This document shows positions 13,364 through 25,460 of a stretch of 64,000 nt of DNA, in pieces (position 1 is the first letter of the stretch; every line of letters starts with the position of its first letter). Where the stretch lies: the NCBI GenBank assembly GCA_035556735.1, contig DATMFF010000002.1:62001-126000 (forward strand), written 5' to 3'. The stretch is from CANJBX01 sp035556735. Lineage in GTDB: Bacteria > Pseudomonadota > Alphaproteobacteria > Rhizobiales > Xanthobacteraceae. The translations under genes and the position numbers were made by a program. The notes under the pieces were generated by a model. The model was given only the letters and a program-made list of their open reading frames with translations. It had not been told where the DNA came from and searched no databases.

Positions 13364-16143
13364 GACGGCGAGTGGTCGCGGCGCGCCAGCAGCACTGCAA
13401 CGGGCAGCGCCGCAAAGACGTCGGGCAGGGGCAATGACGCTGCTGCCTGCATCGCCTTGCCGGTGAGGACGTCAGCGGTGACGCGGTAGCCGTGCAGGTC
13501 GAGCGCCGCATCCCAGTCCGACGCCTGGGGCAGTCGCCGGCCGCCCTCGGTGAGGGTTGCGAACCGGCGGCCGACCGCGACGATCACCGCCTCGTTGCGG
13601 TAGCGGCGCGCGAATGCGAGCGCGTGATCGCCCTGCGGCCCTGCGACCGTGATCGGCTCGTAGCTTCCGTTGGCGAACAGGGCCGCGTGGTCCGCCCGCA
13701 GGTCGAGCAGGCGTTTCGTCAATGCCAGCTTCGTGCGTTCGTCCTGCGGGTCGCCGGACGCTTGCGCCGTTCCCTCCGAAACCGCCGTCAGCATGCGAGT
13801 GCGCACGTCGAAGTTCACCGGGCGGCGGTTGTCGGGATCGACCAGCGAGAAATCCCACAGCTCGGTTCCTTGATAGAAATCCGGCACGCCGGGGATGGTG
13901 GCCTTGAGCGTGAGTTGCGCGAGCGAATTGAGCGCACCGATCAGGGCGGCACGCGCAACGAAGGCGCCGAAGCTGTCGATGAACTCGCCGGACTCGGCCG
14001 GATCGAGTACGCGCGCCACGAAATCCGTCAGCGCCCGTTCGTAGGCCTCGTCCGGATTGGCCCAGCTCGTCTCCAGCTTGCCTTCGCGTGCCGCCTTGAT
14101 GGCATAGCCCTGCATGCGTTCGACGAAGCGCGCGTCGGGCGCGCCGGCCGGCCAAGCCCCGAGCAGCGCCTGGTAGAGCATGTACTCGTGGGCCCGCGAG
14201 GGGGAGCGGCGACGCGATTGGGTCACGAGTCGTGCATTGAGTGTCGTCCACTCCCGCACGGCCTGCGTCCAATCCTGCGCCAGCTCCGAGAGCGCCAGCA
14301 GGCGCGCGCGCGCATCCTCGCCGCGCTTGGTGTCGTGCGTCGCGGTCGCCGTCATGGCGTGGGGATGTTCACTAGCGCGCGTGACCATCAGCCGGTGGAA
14401 GCCGTCCACGCTCAGTGCCGGCAAGGAGGGATCGTTGCCGACCTCGTTGAGCGCGAGCAGGCGATGGTAGCGGTAGAAGGCCGTGTCCTCCACCGACTTG
14501 GCGGTCACCGGTCCCGTGAACTGCTGCACCTTGGCGGCAAAGCGCGAGACGCGCGCCCGGCTGTACCCGGCGCGTCCGGGCCCCACGAGGTCGGCGGTCA
14601 GCGCGTCCTTGAGGAAATCGAAGATGGCGATGTCGGAGCCATACCAGCGCTCGCGCGCCGCCTCGATGGCACGGCCGATGATCTCGCGGTCGGAAGCCGA
14701 TGCAGCCGCGTGGGCGACATACGTCCGATAAACCGGAAAGCACAGCACGAACAGTTCGAACGCCGCGCGCAGCCGGTCGAGCGTGTAGTCGCGGCTCGGC
14801 CAATGGCCGGCGGCGATGCGCGCGAGCAGGCGGGTGAGGACCGTGAACTCGCTCGACATCGTGGCTTCCAGGATGCGCGTCGTGGAGTCCTCGACGATCT
14901 GCTCGAAGTTGCGGCTCGGTGCGGCCTGCGTTTGCCAGGTCTGCTCCAGGACCGGCAAGCCGTTGCTCTCGAGCAGCACGCGCGAGATCAGGTTGAGCAC
15001 GTCATAGCCGGTGGTGCCGGCGACGCCGGGCATGCGCGGCAGTGTCTCGTCCGGCGCAAGGATCTTTTCGACGACGACGTAAAAGGGAGAGGGCGCGCCG
15101 CGCGCACGGTTTTCGTTGATCAGCCGCTGCAAACGCCGGCAGTAGCCCGCCGGATCGTAGAGCCCGTCGATGTGGTCGAGACGCAGCCCATGCAGCTTGC
15201 CCGCTCCGATCAGCTCCGCCACCTTCCGGTGCACCATCCTGAACGTGCGCGCGTTCTCCACGCGGATGCCCGCCAGATCGTTGATGTCGAAGAAGCGGCG
15301 GTAGTTCACCTCGCTGATGGCGACGCGCCAATGCGCGAGGCGATAATGCTGGCGCTCGAGCAGCCGGTGCAGCATCGCCGTGCGCGTGGGATCGTTCGGA
15401 TCGGGGCGATAGGCCTCAAGGCCGGCGGTGATGATGTCCGCGCCGCCCTCGACCGCCGCGATCGCCGCCTTGAGCGCGGGCGCTTCCGCGCGCGTTGGGC
15501 GGCGCGGGTCGGAGTAGCGCTTGGCGATCTCGAGCAGGACCTGGCCTGCCGGCGTGTCGGCTGCTCCCGCGGCGGCGACGGCGGCGCGCAGGATCTCCGA
15601 GTAGCGGCTGGGGCGCACCGGCAGCTTGTGATCGAAATAGCCGAAGCAGAAGCTGCCCTCTTCAGCGACATAGCGCAGCTCGATTTCGCCGTGCTCCAGT
15701 GCCTCGCCATAAGGGCGGCCGAGGATCGGCAGCAGGAGGCCGCCCTGCGGCCGATAAGGCAGTGTCGTCCAGTCGATGTCGAACGTATCGGCGAACGGAG
15801 ACTTCGGTCCCCATTCCAGCACGTCGAGCCACCACACATTGTCGGCATGCGCAATGCCCATATGGTTGGGCACGAAGTCCAGGATCAGTCCCATGTCGTG
15901 CGCGGCCAGCGCAACCGACAGCACGGCGAAGCCGTCCTCGCCGCCGAACTCGGGATTGAGCGTGTTGTGGTCGATGATGTCGTAGCCGTGCGTCGAGCCC
16001 GGCCGCGCCTTGAGGAACGGCGAGGCGTAGAGATGGCTGATGCCGAGACCGCTCAGATAGGGGATGATCGCCGCCGCTTGCGCGAAGCCGAAGTCCTTCG
16101 ATAGCTGGAGGCGATAGGTCGCGCGCGGAACGGCCGGAGGCAT
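13360..16143 (-). CDS. treY: Maltooligosyl trehalose synthase
   Basis: GH13 enzyme (927 residues) that turns the reducing-end glucose of a maltooligosaccharide into an alpha,alpha-1,1 linkage, giving maltooligosyl trehalose for TreZ. The N terminus PRATYRLQLSKDFGF is diagnostic of TreY. GH13 regions are visible: DFVPNHMG (89-96), LRLDHIDG with the nucleophile Asp, VVEKIL with the acid Glu, and TATHDTKRGED. Length matches the family (about 900). The ATG directly abuts the treZ stop (TGAATG), and the 3' end overlaps the MFS gene by 4 bp, so it lies inside one transcript. Cytoplasmic; no signal peptide. Confidence 0.96.
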   Translation of the reverse strand: MPPAVPRATYRLQLSKDFGFAQAAAIIPYLSGLGISHLYASPFLKARPGSTHGYDIIDHNTLNPEFGGEDGFAVLSVALAAHDMGLILDFVPNHMGIAHADNVWWLDVLEWGPKSPFADTFDIDWTTLPYRPQGGLLLPILGRPYGEALEHGEIELRYVAEEGSFCFGYFDHKLPVRPSRYSEILRAAVAAAGAADTPAGQVLLEIAKRYSDPRRPTRAEAPALKAAIAAVEGGADIITAGLEAYRPDPNDPTRTAMLHRLLERQHYRLAHWRVAISEVNYRRFFDINDLAGIRVENARTFRMVHRKVAELIGAGKLHGLRLDHIDGLYDPAGYCRRLQRLINENRARGAPSPFYVVVEKILAPDETLPRMPGVAGTTGYDVLNLISRVLLESNGLPVLEQTWQTQAAPSRNFEQIVEDSTTRILEATMSSEFTVLTRLLARIAAGHWPSRDYTLDRLRAAFELFVLCFPVYRTYVAHAAASASDREIIGRAIEAARERWYGSDIAIFDFLKDALTADLVGPGRAGYSRARVSRFAAKVQQFTGPVTAKSVEDTAFYRYHRLLALNEVGNDPSLPALSVDGFHRLMVTRASEHPHAMTATATHDTKRGEDARARLLALSELAQDWTQAVREWTTLNARLVTQSRRRSPSRAHEYMLYQALLGAWPAGAPDARFVERMQGYAIKAAREGKLETSWANPDEAYERALTDFVARVLDPAESGEFIDSFGAFVARAALIGALNSLAQLTLKATIPGVPDFYQGTELWDFSLVDPDNRRPVNFDVRTRMLTAVSEGTAQASGDPQDERTKLALTKRLLDLRADHAALFANGSYEPITVAGPQGDHALAFARRYRNEAVIVAVGRRFATLTEGGRRLPQASDWDAALDLHGYRVTADVLTGKAMQAAASLPLPDVFAALPVAVLLARRDHSPS

Positions 16144-17906
16144 TCAGTCCTCCCAGGTCCAGTACACCGCCCAGGCCGGCATCGTGTCCAGCTGCGCTCC
16201 GCCCCAGACGGGCTCCCCGCGCGCCGGCGGCGCCGGCACCTCCTCGTCGGAGAGATTCGCCGCAAGGCCCAGGGTTCCGCCCCCGAGTTGCCAGCGGGCG
16301 TGCAAAAGCCGCCCCTCGTGACTGGCCTCGGCGCGCCACCTGTCCAGCGACGCCAGGCGCGGCGTGACGTGTTCACGGCGGCAGTGCAGCAGCCGGCGCA
16401 CCAGCTCGCGCCGTTTTGCGTGGACCGGACGACCGAGCACAGTGCGGTCGAGGACCGCCGACTCGAACGTGAGCTCCGAGTTCGGATCCGGCAGTCCTGG
16501 CGTGCCTTCGGCGGTCTCGTGCGGGAATTCGCGTCGACGTCCTTCGCGCACCGCGTTGGCGAGGTCGCCCTTGAAGTCGCAGAAGAACGGGAACGGCCGG
16601 ATTTCGCCCCACTCCTCCCCCATGAACATCAGCGGCGGCATCGGCGCCAGCAGCATCACAGCAAGCGCTGCCTCGATCGCCGGCGCCGGGGCAAGTTGCT
16701 CGAGCCGCTCGCCGCGTGCCCGATTGCCGGTCTGGTCGTGATTCTGCAGGAACGACACGAACGCGGTCGGCGGCAGGTGCTCGCTCGACTCTCCGCGCGG
16801 GCGACTGTCGCGATGGAGCGAGGCCTGCCCCTGATAGGCAAAGCCGGAGCTGAGGATTCTCGTGATATGGCCGAGCCAGGCCTGCGCATAATCGCGGTAG
16901 TAGCCGTGCTTCTCACCCGTGAGCAGCACGTGCCAGGCGTGATGGTAGTCGTCGTTCCATTGCGCGCGGAACTTGCCTTGCGGCGGGTCGGCGAGGGGGT
17001 CGAGCAGCGCGGCCTCGTTGTCGTCGTTCTCCAGCACGAGATGGATATGCCGGCCGCTCTCTCGCGCCAGCTCGCCGACGGCGCGGCTGATCTCCTCGAG
17101 GATCGAGGGCGTTCCGCGCTGGGTGATGGCATGGACGGCGTCGAAACGCAGGCCGTCGAACCGATAGTCGGCAAGCCAATGCAACGCGTTCTCGACCGCG
17201 AAGGCGCGTACCTGCGGCACCGTGTAATCGATGGCCGCGCCCCAGGGCGTGTGCACATCGGCGTTGAAGAACGTCGGTGCGTAGCGCGCCAGAAAATTCC
17301 CTTCCGGCCCGAAGTGATTGTAGACCACGTCGAGAAACACCATGAGGCCGCGCTCGTGGGCGGCATCGATCAGCGCCATCAGATCGTCCGGTCGGCCGTA
17401 AACGGAATCTGGCGCATACCACAGCACGCCGTCGTAGCCCCAGTTCCAGCGCCCCGCGAAGTCCGCGATCGGCATCAGTTCGATCGCGGTGAAGCCGCAT
17501 TCGACGACGGCATCGAGTTCCTCGATGGCGGAGCGAAATGTGCCGCCATGCGTGAACGTGCCGACATGCAGCTCGAGGATGGCCGCCTCGTGCCAGGGCC
17601 GTCCGCGCCAGCTTTCCGCGCGCCAAGGATAACGGTGGTCGATCACCTCGCTCGCGCCCGGCACGTCGTCGGGCTGGAACGACGAGGCGGGATCGGGGAC
17701 CTCGAGCTCTCCGTCGATCCGGAATTTGTAGCGCGTGCCCGGCCCCGTGTCGGGCATCACGAGCGTAAACCATCCGTCGGCGCCCGCCTGCATCGGCAGC
17801 GTGCGACCGCGCGTGAGCAGATCGACGGATCGGGCGGCCGGCGCCCACAGCCGGAACTCCGTCCCGCCCTCAGGGGTAAGCCGCGGGCCGAATGTGCGCC
17901 CCCGGC

Positions 17907-17910
<4 letters not shown>
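16144..17910 (-). CDS. treZ: Maltooligosyl trehalose trehalohydrolase
   Basis: Releases trehalose from maltooligosyl trehalose made by TreY. The 588-residue product begins at GTG 17910, whose last two bases form part of the glgX stop (GTGA overlap). The same frame is open far upstream to 19449, but that part is an antisense-free shadow of glgX; the first family-like residues are RTFGPRLTPEGGTEFRLWAP. An N-terminal CBM48-like domain is followed by a GH13 barrel with DVVYNH, GLRFDAVHAI, LVLENDDNE and FLQNHDQTGN. Length agrees with other TreZ proteins (about 580-600). The ribosome binding site is weak, consistent with coupled translation from glgX. Confidence 0.94.
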
Positions 17911-19981
<2,071 letters not shown>

Positions 19982-19985
<4 letters not shown>

Positions 19986-22153
19986 TCCGCGTCCTGGATC
20001 TCCGGCACGAGCATCAGTCCCGCCAACGGCGGAAGCGTGAGCGAGAGCTCGCCTCCTGTGTCCGTCTCGACGGCAGCGACGCTGCCGGCGTTTCCGACGT
20101 TGGTGCCGCCGTAAATCGCAGAATCACTGTTGAAGATTTCGCGCCATCGGCCGGCCATCGGCACCTTGATGCGATAGTCGCGGCGCACTTCCGGCGTGAA
20201 GTTGACCACGACCAGGCAGCGCGCCCCGGAGTCGCGGCCGTTGCGCATCCATGCGAATACGCTGTGGTCGGTGTCATCCGCGATGAGCCAGGTGAATCCT
20301 TCGCCTTCGCAATCGAGTTCGTGCAGGGCCGGCACGGAGCGATAGACGCTGTTGAGATCGCGCACGAGCTTCTGGACGCCTGCATGCTCGGGCTGTTGCA
20401 GCAGATGCCAGTCCAGACTCTGCTGGTGGTTCCACTCCTGCTCCTGGCCGAACTCGCAGCCCATGAACAGCAGCTTCTTGCCGGGATGGGCGAACATGAA
20501 GGTGTAATAGGCCCGCAGGTTGGCGAAACGCTGCCAGCGATCGCCCGGCATGCGGCCCAGGATCGAATGCTTTCCGTGCACGACCTCGTCGTGCGACAGG
20601 GGCAGCACGAAGTTCTCGAAGAAGGCGTAGTGCAGCCCGAACACGATGTCGCCGTGGTGGTGCTTGCGGTGGACGGGGTCCTTCGAGATGTAGTTCAGGG
20701 TGTCGTGCATCCACCCCATGTTCCACTTGTAGCCGAACCCGAGTCCGCCCGCGTCCACCGGTTGCGACACCATCGGCCAGGCGGTCGATTCCTCCGCCAT
20801 GGTCGTGGCCGACGGAAATTTGCCGAACAGCTCGGTGTTCGTGCGGCGCAGGAACTCGATGGCTTCCAGGTTCTCGCGGCCGCCGAAGCGGTTGGGGATC
20901 CAGCCGCCGTGCGGACGGCTGTAGTCGAGATAGATCATCGAGGCGACCGCATCGACGCGCAGTCCGTCGACTCCGTAGCGCTCGAGCCAGAACAGCGCGT
21001 TTGAAATCAGGAAATTCGTGATCTCGCGCCGCCCGTAGTTGTAGATCAGCGTGTTCCAGTCGAGATGCCGGCCCTGCTGCGGGTTGGCGTGCTCATAGAG
21101 TGCCGTTCCGTCGAAATGCGCCAGCCCGTGCGGGTCGTCCGGGAAATGGCCCGGCACCCAGTCGAGGATCACCGCGATGTTCCTGGCATGGAAGGCATCG
21201 ACCAGCGCCAGGAAATCGGCTGGCGTGCCGAAGCGGCTGGTCGGCGCGTAAAGGCCGGTGGGCTGATAACCCCACGATCCGTCGAACGGATGCTCCATCA
21301 CCGGCAGGAATTCGACGTGGGTGAATCCGAGGTCCGCAACGTAGGCCGGCAGTTCCTGCGCGAGTTCCCGGTAGGTGAGCCAGCGATTGCTGTCCTCCGG
21401 GCGCCGCCGCCATGACCCGAGGTGAACTTCATAGATCGAGATCGGCGCATCGCGCCGGTTGACCCCGACGGCGGTCGAGGTCGAGGGCTTCAAGCCCGTT
21501 GCGTCCACCACCACGGATGCCGTCGCGGGGCGCATTTCGGCCATGAATGCGTAAGGATCAGACTTGAGCGGCAGCAGCGCGCCGTCGGGACCGAGAATCT
21601 CGTACTTGTACTTTTGACCCGCGTGCGCACCCGGCACGAATATTTCCCAGAACCCGTTGTTGCGCACGCGCATCGCGTGACGCCGGCCATCCCAGGCGTT
21701 GAACTCGCCGACCACGCTGACGCGTCGCGCGTTCGGGGCGAAGACCACGAAAGCGACGCCGTCGACGCCCTCGTGCGTCATCGGATGGGCGCCCAGCTTG
21801 TCGTAAGACTGCAGGTGCGTGCCTTCGCCCAGCAGGTAGAGATCGAAATCGGTCAGTATCGGAGGAAAGCGATAGGCATCCTCGATCTCGAAGAACTCGC
21901 CGTGCCAGCGTGCCTTGAGCCGATAGCGGCGCGTGCCGGGGTCGATCTCGCCGCAGAACAATCCCGCCTCGTGGATGCGCCGGAGCTCCTCCTGGCGGTT
22001 CGTTTGGTCGACGATGAGCACCTGCTCCGCGCCCGGCAGGAACGCGCGCACGACCGTGTGCCCGCTCTCCTCGTGAGGGCCGAGGTATTGGAACGGGTCC
22101 GCATGGTACCCTCCAACAACGGCCTGGGCCTCGGGAGGAAGCTGGTTGATCAT
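19982..22153 (-). CDS. glgB: 1,4-alpha-glucan branching enzyme
   Basis: Introduces alpha-1,6 branches into the linear glucan built by GlgE. At 723 residues it has the long N-terminal form with two beta-rich domains (YHADPFQYLGPHEESG, then FVVFAPNARRVSVVGEFN) before the GH13_9 barrel. Catalytic motifs are DGLRVDAVASM (nucleophile Asp), MAEESTAWP (acid Glu) and LSHDEVVHGK. The EVHLGSW and SWGYQ motifs are also GlgB-like. It overlaps treS upstream and glgX downstream by 4 bp each. No glgA or glgC lies nearby, so the partner polymerase in this operon appears to be GlgE. Confidence 0.97.
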
Positions 22154-25100
22154 GGCGTCGCCTTCGCATCCCAGAAAATCGCACGCGAGATTCCCGCCAA
22201 CGGCACGGCGACCCAGTCAGGCCGGTTGGCGAGCTCGTACTCGACCTCGTAGATCGCCTTCTCGGCAACGAAGAACCGCACCAATCGTTGCGTCACGTCG
22301 ATATCTTGCGGCCACAGCCGGCTGCCGGCCGTCACCTCGAAGATTCCGCCCATGAACGCCTTGGCCGACTGCAGGCGCCATTGGTCGACGGCCTGGGCGA
22401 TGCGCGCATCCTCCTCCGGCGTGGTTCCGAGGATCGCGAGACGCGCGGCGGTCACGGCATAGTCGAGCGAACGGATCAGGCCGGCGGCGTCACGCGCCGC
22501 CGCGGACTTGACCTGGCGTTCGCTCTCGCCGCGCTGCGGCTCGCCCTCGAAATCGATGATGTAGGCGTCGTCCTTGACGATCAGGGTCTGCCCGAGATGG
22601 AAATCGCCATGGTGCCGGATCTTGTCGGCGTCGACCTTGGCCGGCAGCAGCCTGGCGATCTGCTTGAGCACGGGTTCGCGCCGATCGATCAGGGCGTCGG
22701 CGAGTTCCAGCGCCGCCCCCTCGAGGCGGCGGCGGTCCTGCTTGAGCCGGTCGATCATCCGCGCTGCGGACTCCGCGGCCCGGGCACTCCAGCTCTTGAG
22801 GTCCGTGCGCGTGATCGGTTCCGGGGCGAAGGCAGGAATGTCGCTGCGGCTCGCGAGCGCGAGATGCATCTCGCCCAGCCGGCGGCCGAGCACGTTCATG
22901 CGGTTGAGAAAGGCGGCGTGCCGTTCCGGATCGTCGGCAGGCTCCGCGGTGAGCAGCCGCGCCTCCTCCAGCGTGCGGTTGAGATAGGCGGTGGTGAAGC
23001 TCCAGGCGTCGCCTTGATTTCCGACGAACTCATGCAGCACGGCGAGGCTGCTGTGGCCGTTCTTGTCGACGAGTTCCACCGAGCCCAACAGCGCGGGCGA
23101 ATGGGTGAACCCCGCCTCGTCGGTCAGGAAGCGCCCCATTTCGATCTCCGGATTGGGGCCGCGCGAAACCCTGCGGTAGAATTTGAGCACCGCCGTGTGG
23201 TCGATGATGATGGTGGAGTTGGATTGCTCCGTCCGCATCGCCTCCACGCTGGAGAACTCGGGCAGCGGCTGTTCGGCAAAGCGGGGTGAGGCGCGGAACT
23301 CGATCTGCCCGCCGTCGGCGGCAACGGTCTCATTGGCGTGGATCTGCGTCACCACCCAGGAGACGACGTCCTTGTCGGCGGCCGCGTCGTACAGCATGCC
23401 TTCGCGGTTGGCGCGCCGCAACGGCGCAACCAGCGTCGCCTTGTCCTGATCGGAGTTGCGGTCGAAGCGGCGCCACTGCACCCCGAGCGGCAGCGCGTAG
23501 CGCGTCGTCGTCGTGCCGGCGGTGACGTCGACGAGCGCGAGAGCGCCGTTGAGCTTGTCCGGCGTCCAGGGAATGACGCTGTCGACCTTGGCCTTGACCT
23601 GGTCCTGGCCTTTCTGCGCAAACCAGCGGCGCGAGGCGAGGAAGCCGGGCAGCACCTCGCGTTCGAAGATCTGCTTGGAGCGCCCGGTCGCGAGCGAGCT
23701 CCATCCGTCCGCGAAGACCAGCGTGGTCAGTTCCGGCATCGGCCCAACGGTCTCGGGGCCTGCCGCGGCCGTGTCCTCGCACAGCATCAGCCAGAAGAAA
23801 CCGTAAGGGGCGAGCGTGATGACGTAAGGGTTGTCGTCGACCCTGCGGAAGCGGGTGCGGCCGAGCATCTCGATCGGAACGCGGCCCTTCCACGCCGACA
23901 GGTCGAGCTCCGCCGCCTGCGCCGAGCGCGACAGGTTGGCGACGCACAGGATCACCTCGCCATTGTACTCGCGCACGTAGCCGAGCACGGCGCGGTTGGT
24001 CGGACGCACGAACGCGAGCGTGCCCCGTCCGAACACCTGGCTGGCCTTGCGCACGGCGATCATGCGTTTCGTCCAGCTCAGCAGCGACGACAGGCTGCGC
24101 GATTGCGCCTCGACGTTGACGGTCTGATAGCCGTAGACCGCGTCCATGATCGGCGGCAGGAACAGCTTGGCCGGGTCGCAGCGCGAGAAACCGCCGTTGC
24201 GGTCGGGCGTCCACTGCATGGGCGTGCGCACGCCGTGGCGGTCGCCGAGATAGATGTTGTCGCCCATCCCGATCTCGTCGCCGTAATAGATGATCGGCGT
24301 GCCCGGCAGCGACAGCAGCAGGCTGTTCATCAGCTCGATCTTGCGGCGATCGTTGTCCATCAGCGGCGCCAGCCGGCGGCGGATGCCCAGGTTGAGCCGC
24401 GCGCGCTGATCGCTGGCGTAGGTCAGCCACAGGTAGTCGCGCTCGACGTCGGTGACCATTTCGAGCGTGAGTTCGTCATGGTTGCGCAGGAACAGCGCCC
24501 ACTGGCAGTTGGCCGGAATGTCCGGCGTCTGCCGCAGGATGTCGGCGATCGGGAAGCGGTCCTCCTGCGCGATCGCCATGTAGATGCGCGGCATCACCGG
24601 GAAGTGGTAGGCCATGTGGCATTCGTCGCCGTCGCCGAAGTAGGCCGACACGTCCTCGGGCCACTGGTTGGCCTCGGCCAGCAGCATCGTTCCCGGCGCA
24701 TAGGCGTCGAGCTCGGCGCGCAGCCGCTTGATGATCTGGTGCGTCTCGGGAAGGTTCTCGTTGTTGGTCCCCTCGCGCTCGCACAGGTAGGGGATGGCGT
24801 CGAGCCTGAACCCGTCGACGCCGAGGTCGAGCCAGTGCTTCATCACCTGCACGATGGCGGTGAAGACCTGCGGGTTGGCGTAGTTGAGGTCCGGCTGATG
24901 CGAGAAGAAGCGGTGCCAGTAGTAGGCGCCGGCATCCGCATCCCACGCCCAGTTCGATTTTTCGGTATCCGTGAAGATGATGCGGGTGCCGAGATAGCGC
25001 TGGTCGGTGTCGCTCCAGACGTACCAGTTGCGTGCGGCCGAGCGCGGCGGCGCCTTGCGTGCGCGCTGGAACCAGCGATGCTGGTCGGAGGTGTGGTTGA

Positions 25101-25440
25101 TGACGAGCTCGGTGATGACCTTGAAGCCGCGGCGCTTGGCTTCCGCCATGAAGCGGCGGAAATCCTTCATCGTGCCGAAGTCGGGATTGAGCGAACGGTA
25201 GTCGGAAATGTCGTAGCCGTCGTCGCGTCCGGGCGACGGATAGAACGGCTGCAGCCACAGCGCGGTGACGCCGAGGTCCTGCAGGTAGTCGAGCTTGCTG
25301 GTCAGCCCGTTGAAGTCGCCGATGCCGTCGTCGTTGCTGTCGGCGAAGGACTTGATGTGCAGCTGGTAGATGATCGCGTCCTTGTACCATTCGCTGTCGA
25401 TCAGCGCGGCCGGCGCGGCAAGGTCGGGTACGACGTTCAC
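22150..25440 (-). CDS. treS: Trehalose synthase / maltokinase fusion
   Basis: Bifunctional 1096-residue protein. The N-terminal GH13 part (about 1-550) interconverts trehalose and maltose: SEWYKDAIIYQLHIKSF start, GFRLDAI with nucleophile near Asp214, EANQWPED acid and FLRNHDELTL. The C-terminal part (about 640-1096) is a maltokinase (Pep2/Mak) with HGDFHLGQ and DFEGEPQR, making maltose 1-phosphate for GlgE. TreS-Mak fusions are known. I place the start at GTG 25440, since GGGGGAGAG lies nine bases before it. A GTG at 25473 overlapping glgE is possible but lacks a ribosome binding site. Cytoplasmic; 20 bp after glgE. Confidence 0.95.
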   Translation of the reverse strand: MNVVPDLAAPAALIDSEWYKDAIIYQLHIKSFADSNDDGIGDFNGLTSKLDYLQDLGVTALWLQPFYPSPGRDDGYDISDYRSLNPDFGTMKDFRRFMAEAKRRGFKVITELVINHTSDQHRWFQRARKAPPRSAARNWYVWSDTDQRYLGTRIIFTDTEKSNWAWDADAGAYYWHRFFSHQPDLNYANPQVFTAIVQVMKHWLDLGVDGFRLDAIPYLCEREGTNNENLPETHQIIKRLRAELDAYAPGTMLLAEANQWPEDVSAYFGDGDECHMAYHFPVMPRIYMAIAQEDRFPIADILRQTPDIPANCQWALFLRNHDELTLEMVTDVERDYLWLTYASDQRARLNLGIRRRLAPLMDNDRRKIELMNSLLLSLPGTPIIYYGDEIGMGDNIYLGDRHGVRTPMQWTPDRNGGFSRCDPAKLFLPPIMDAVYGYQTVNVEAQSRSLSSLLSWTKRMIAVRKASQVFGRGTLAFVRPTNRAVLGYVREYNGEVILCVANLSRSAQAAELDLSAWKGRVPIEMLGRTRFRRVDDNPYVITLAPYGFFWLMLCEDTAAAGPETVGPMPELTTLVFADGWSSLATGRSKQIFEREVLPGFLASRRWFAQKGQDQVKAKVDSVIPWTPDKLNGALALVDVTAGTTTTRYALPLGVQWRRFDRNSDQDKATLVAPLRRANREGMLYDAAADKDVVSWVVTQIHANETVAADGGQIEFRASPRFAEQPLPEFSSVEAMRTEQSNSTIIIDHTAVLKFYRRVSRGPNPEIEMGRFLTDEAGFTHSPALLGSVELVDKNGHSSLAVLHEFVGNQGDAWSFTTAYLNRTLEEARLLTAEPADDPERHAAFLNRMNVLGRRLGEMHLALASRSDIPAFAPEPITRTDLKSWSARAAESAARMIDRLKQDRRRLEGAALELADALIDRREPVLKQIARLLPAKVDADKIRHHGDFHLGQTLIVKDDAYIIDFEGEPQRGESERQVKSAAARDAAGLIRSLDYAVTAARLAILGTTPEEDARIAQAVDQWRLQSAKAFMGGIFEVTAGSRLWPQDIDVTQRLVRFFVAEKAIYEVEYELANRPDWVAVPLAGISRAIFWDAKATP

Positions 25441-25460
25441 GAAATCGCTCTCCCCCCGGA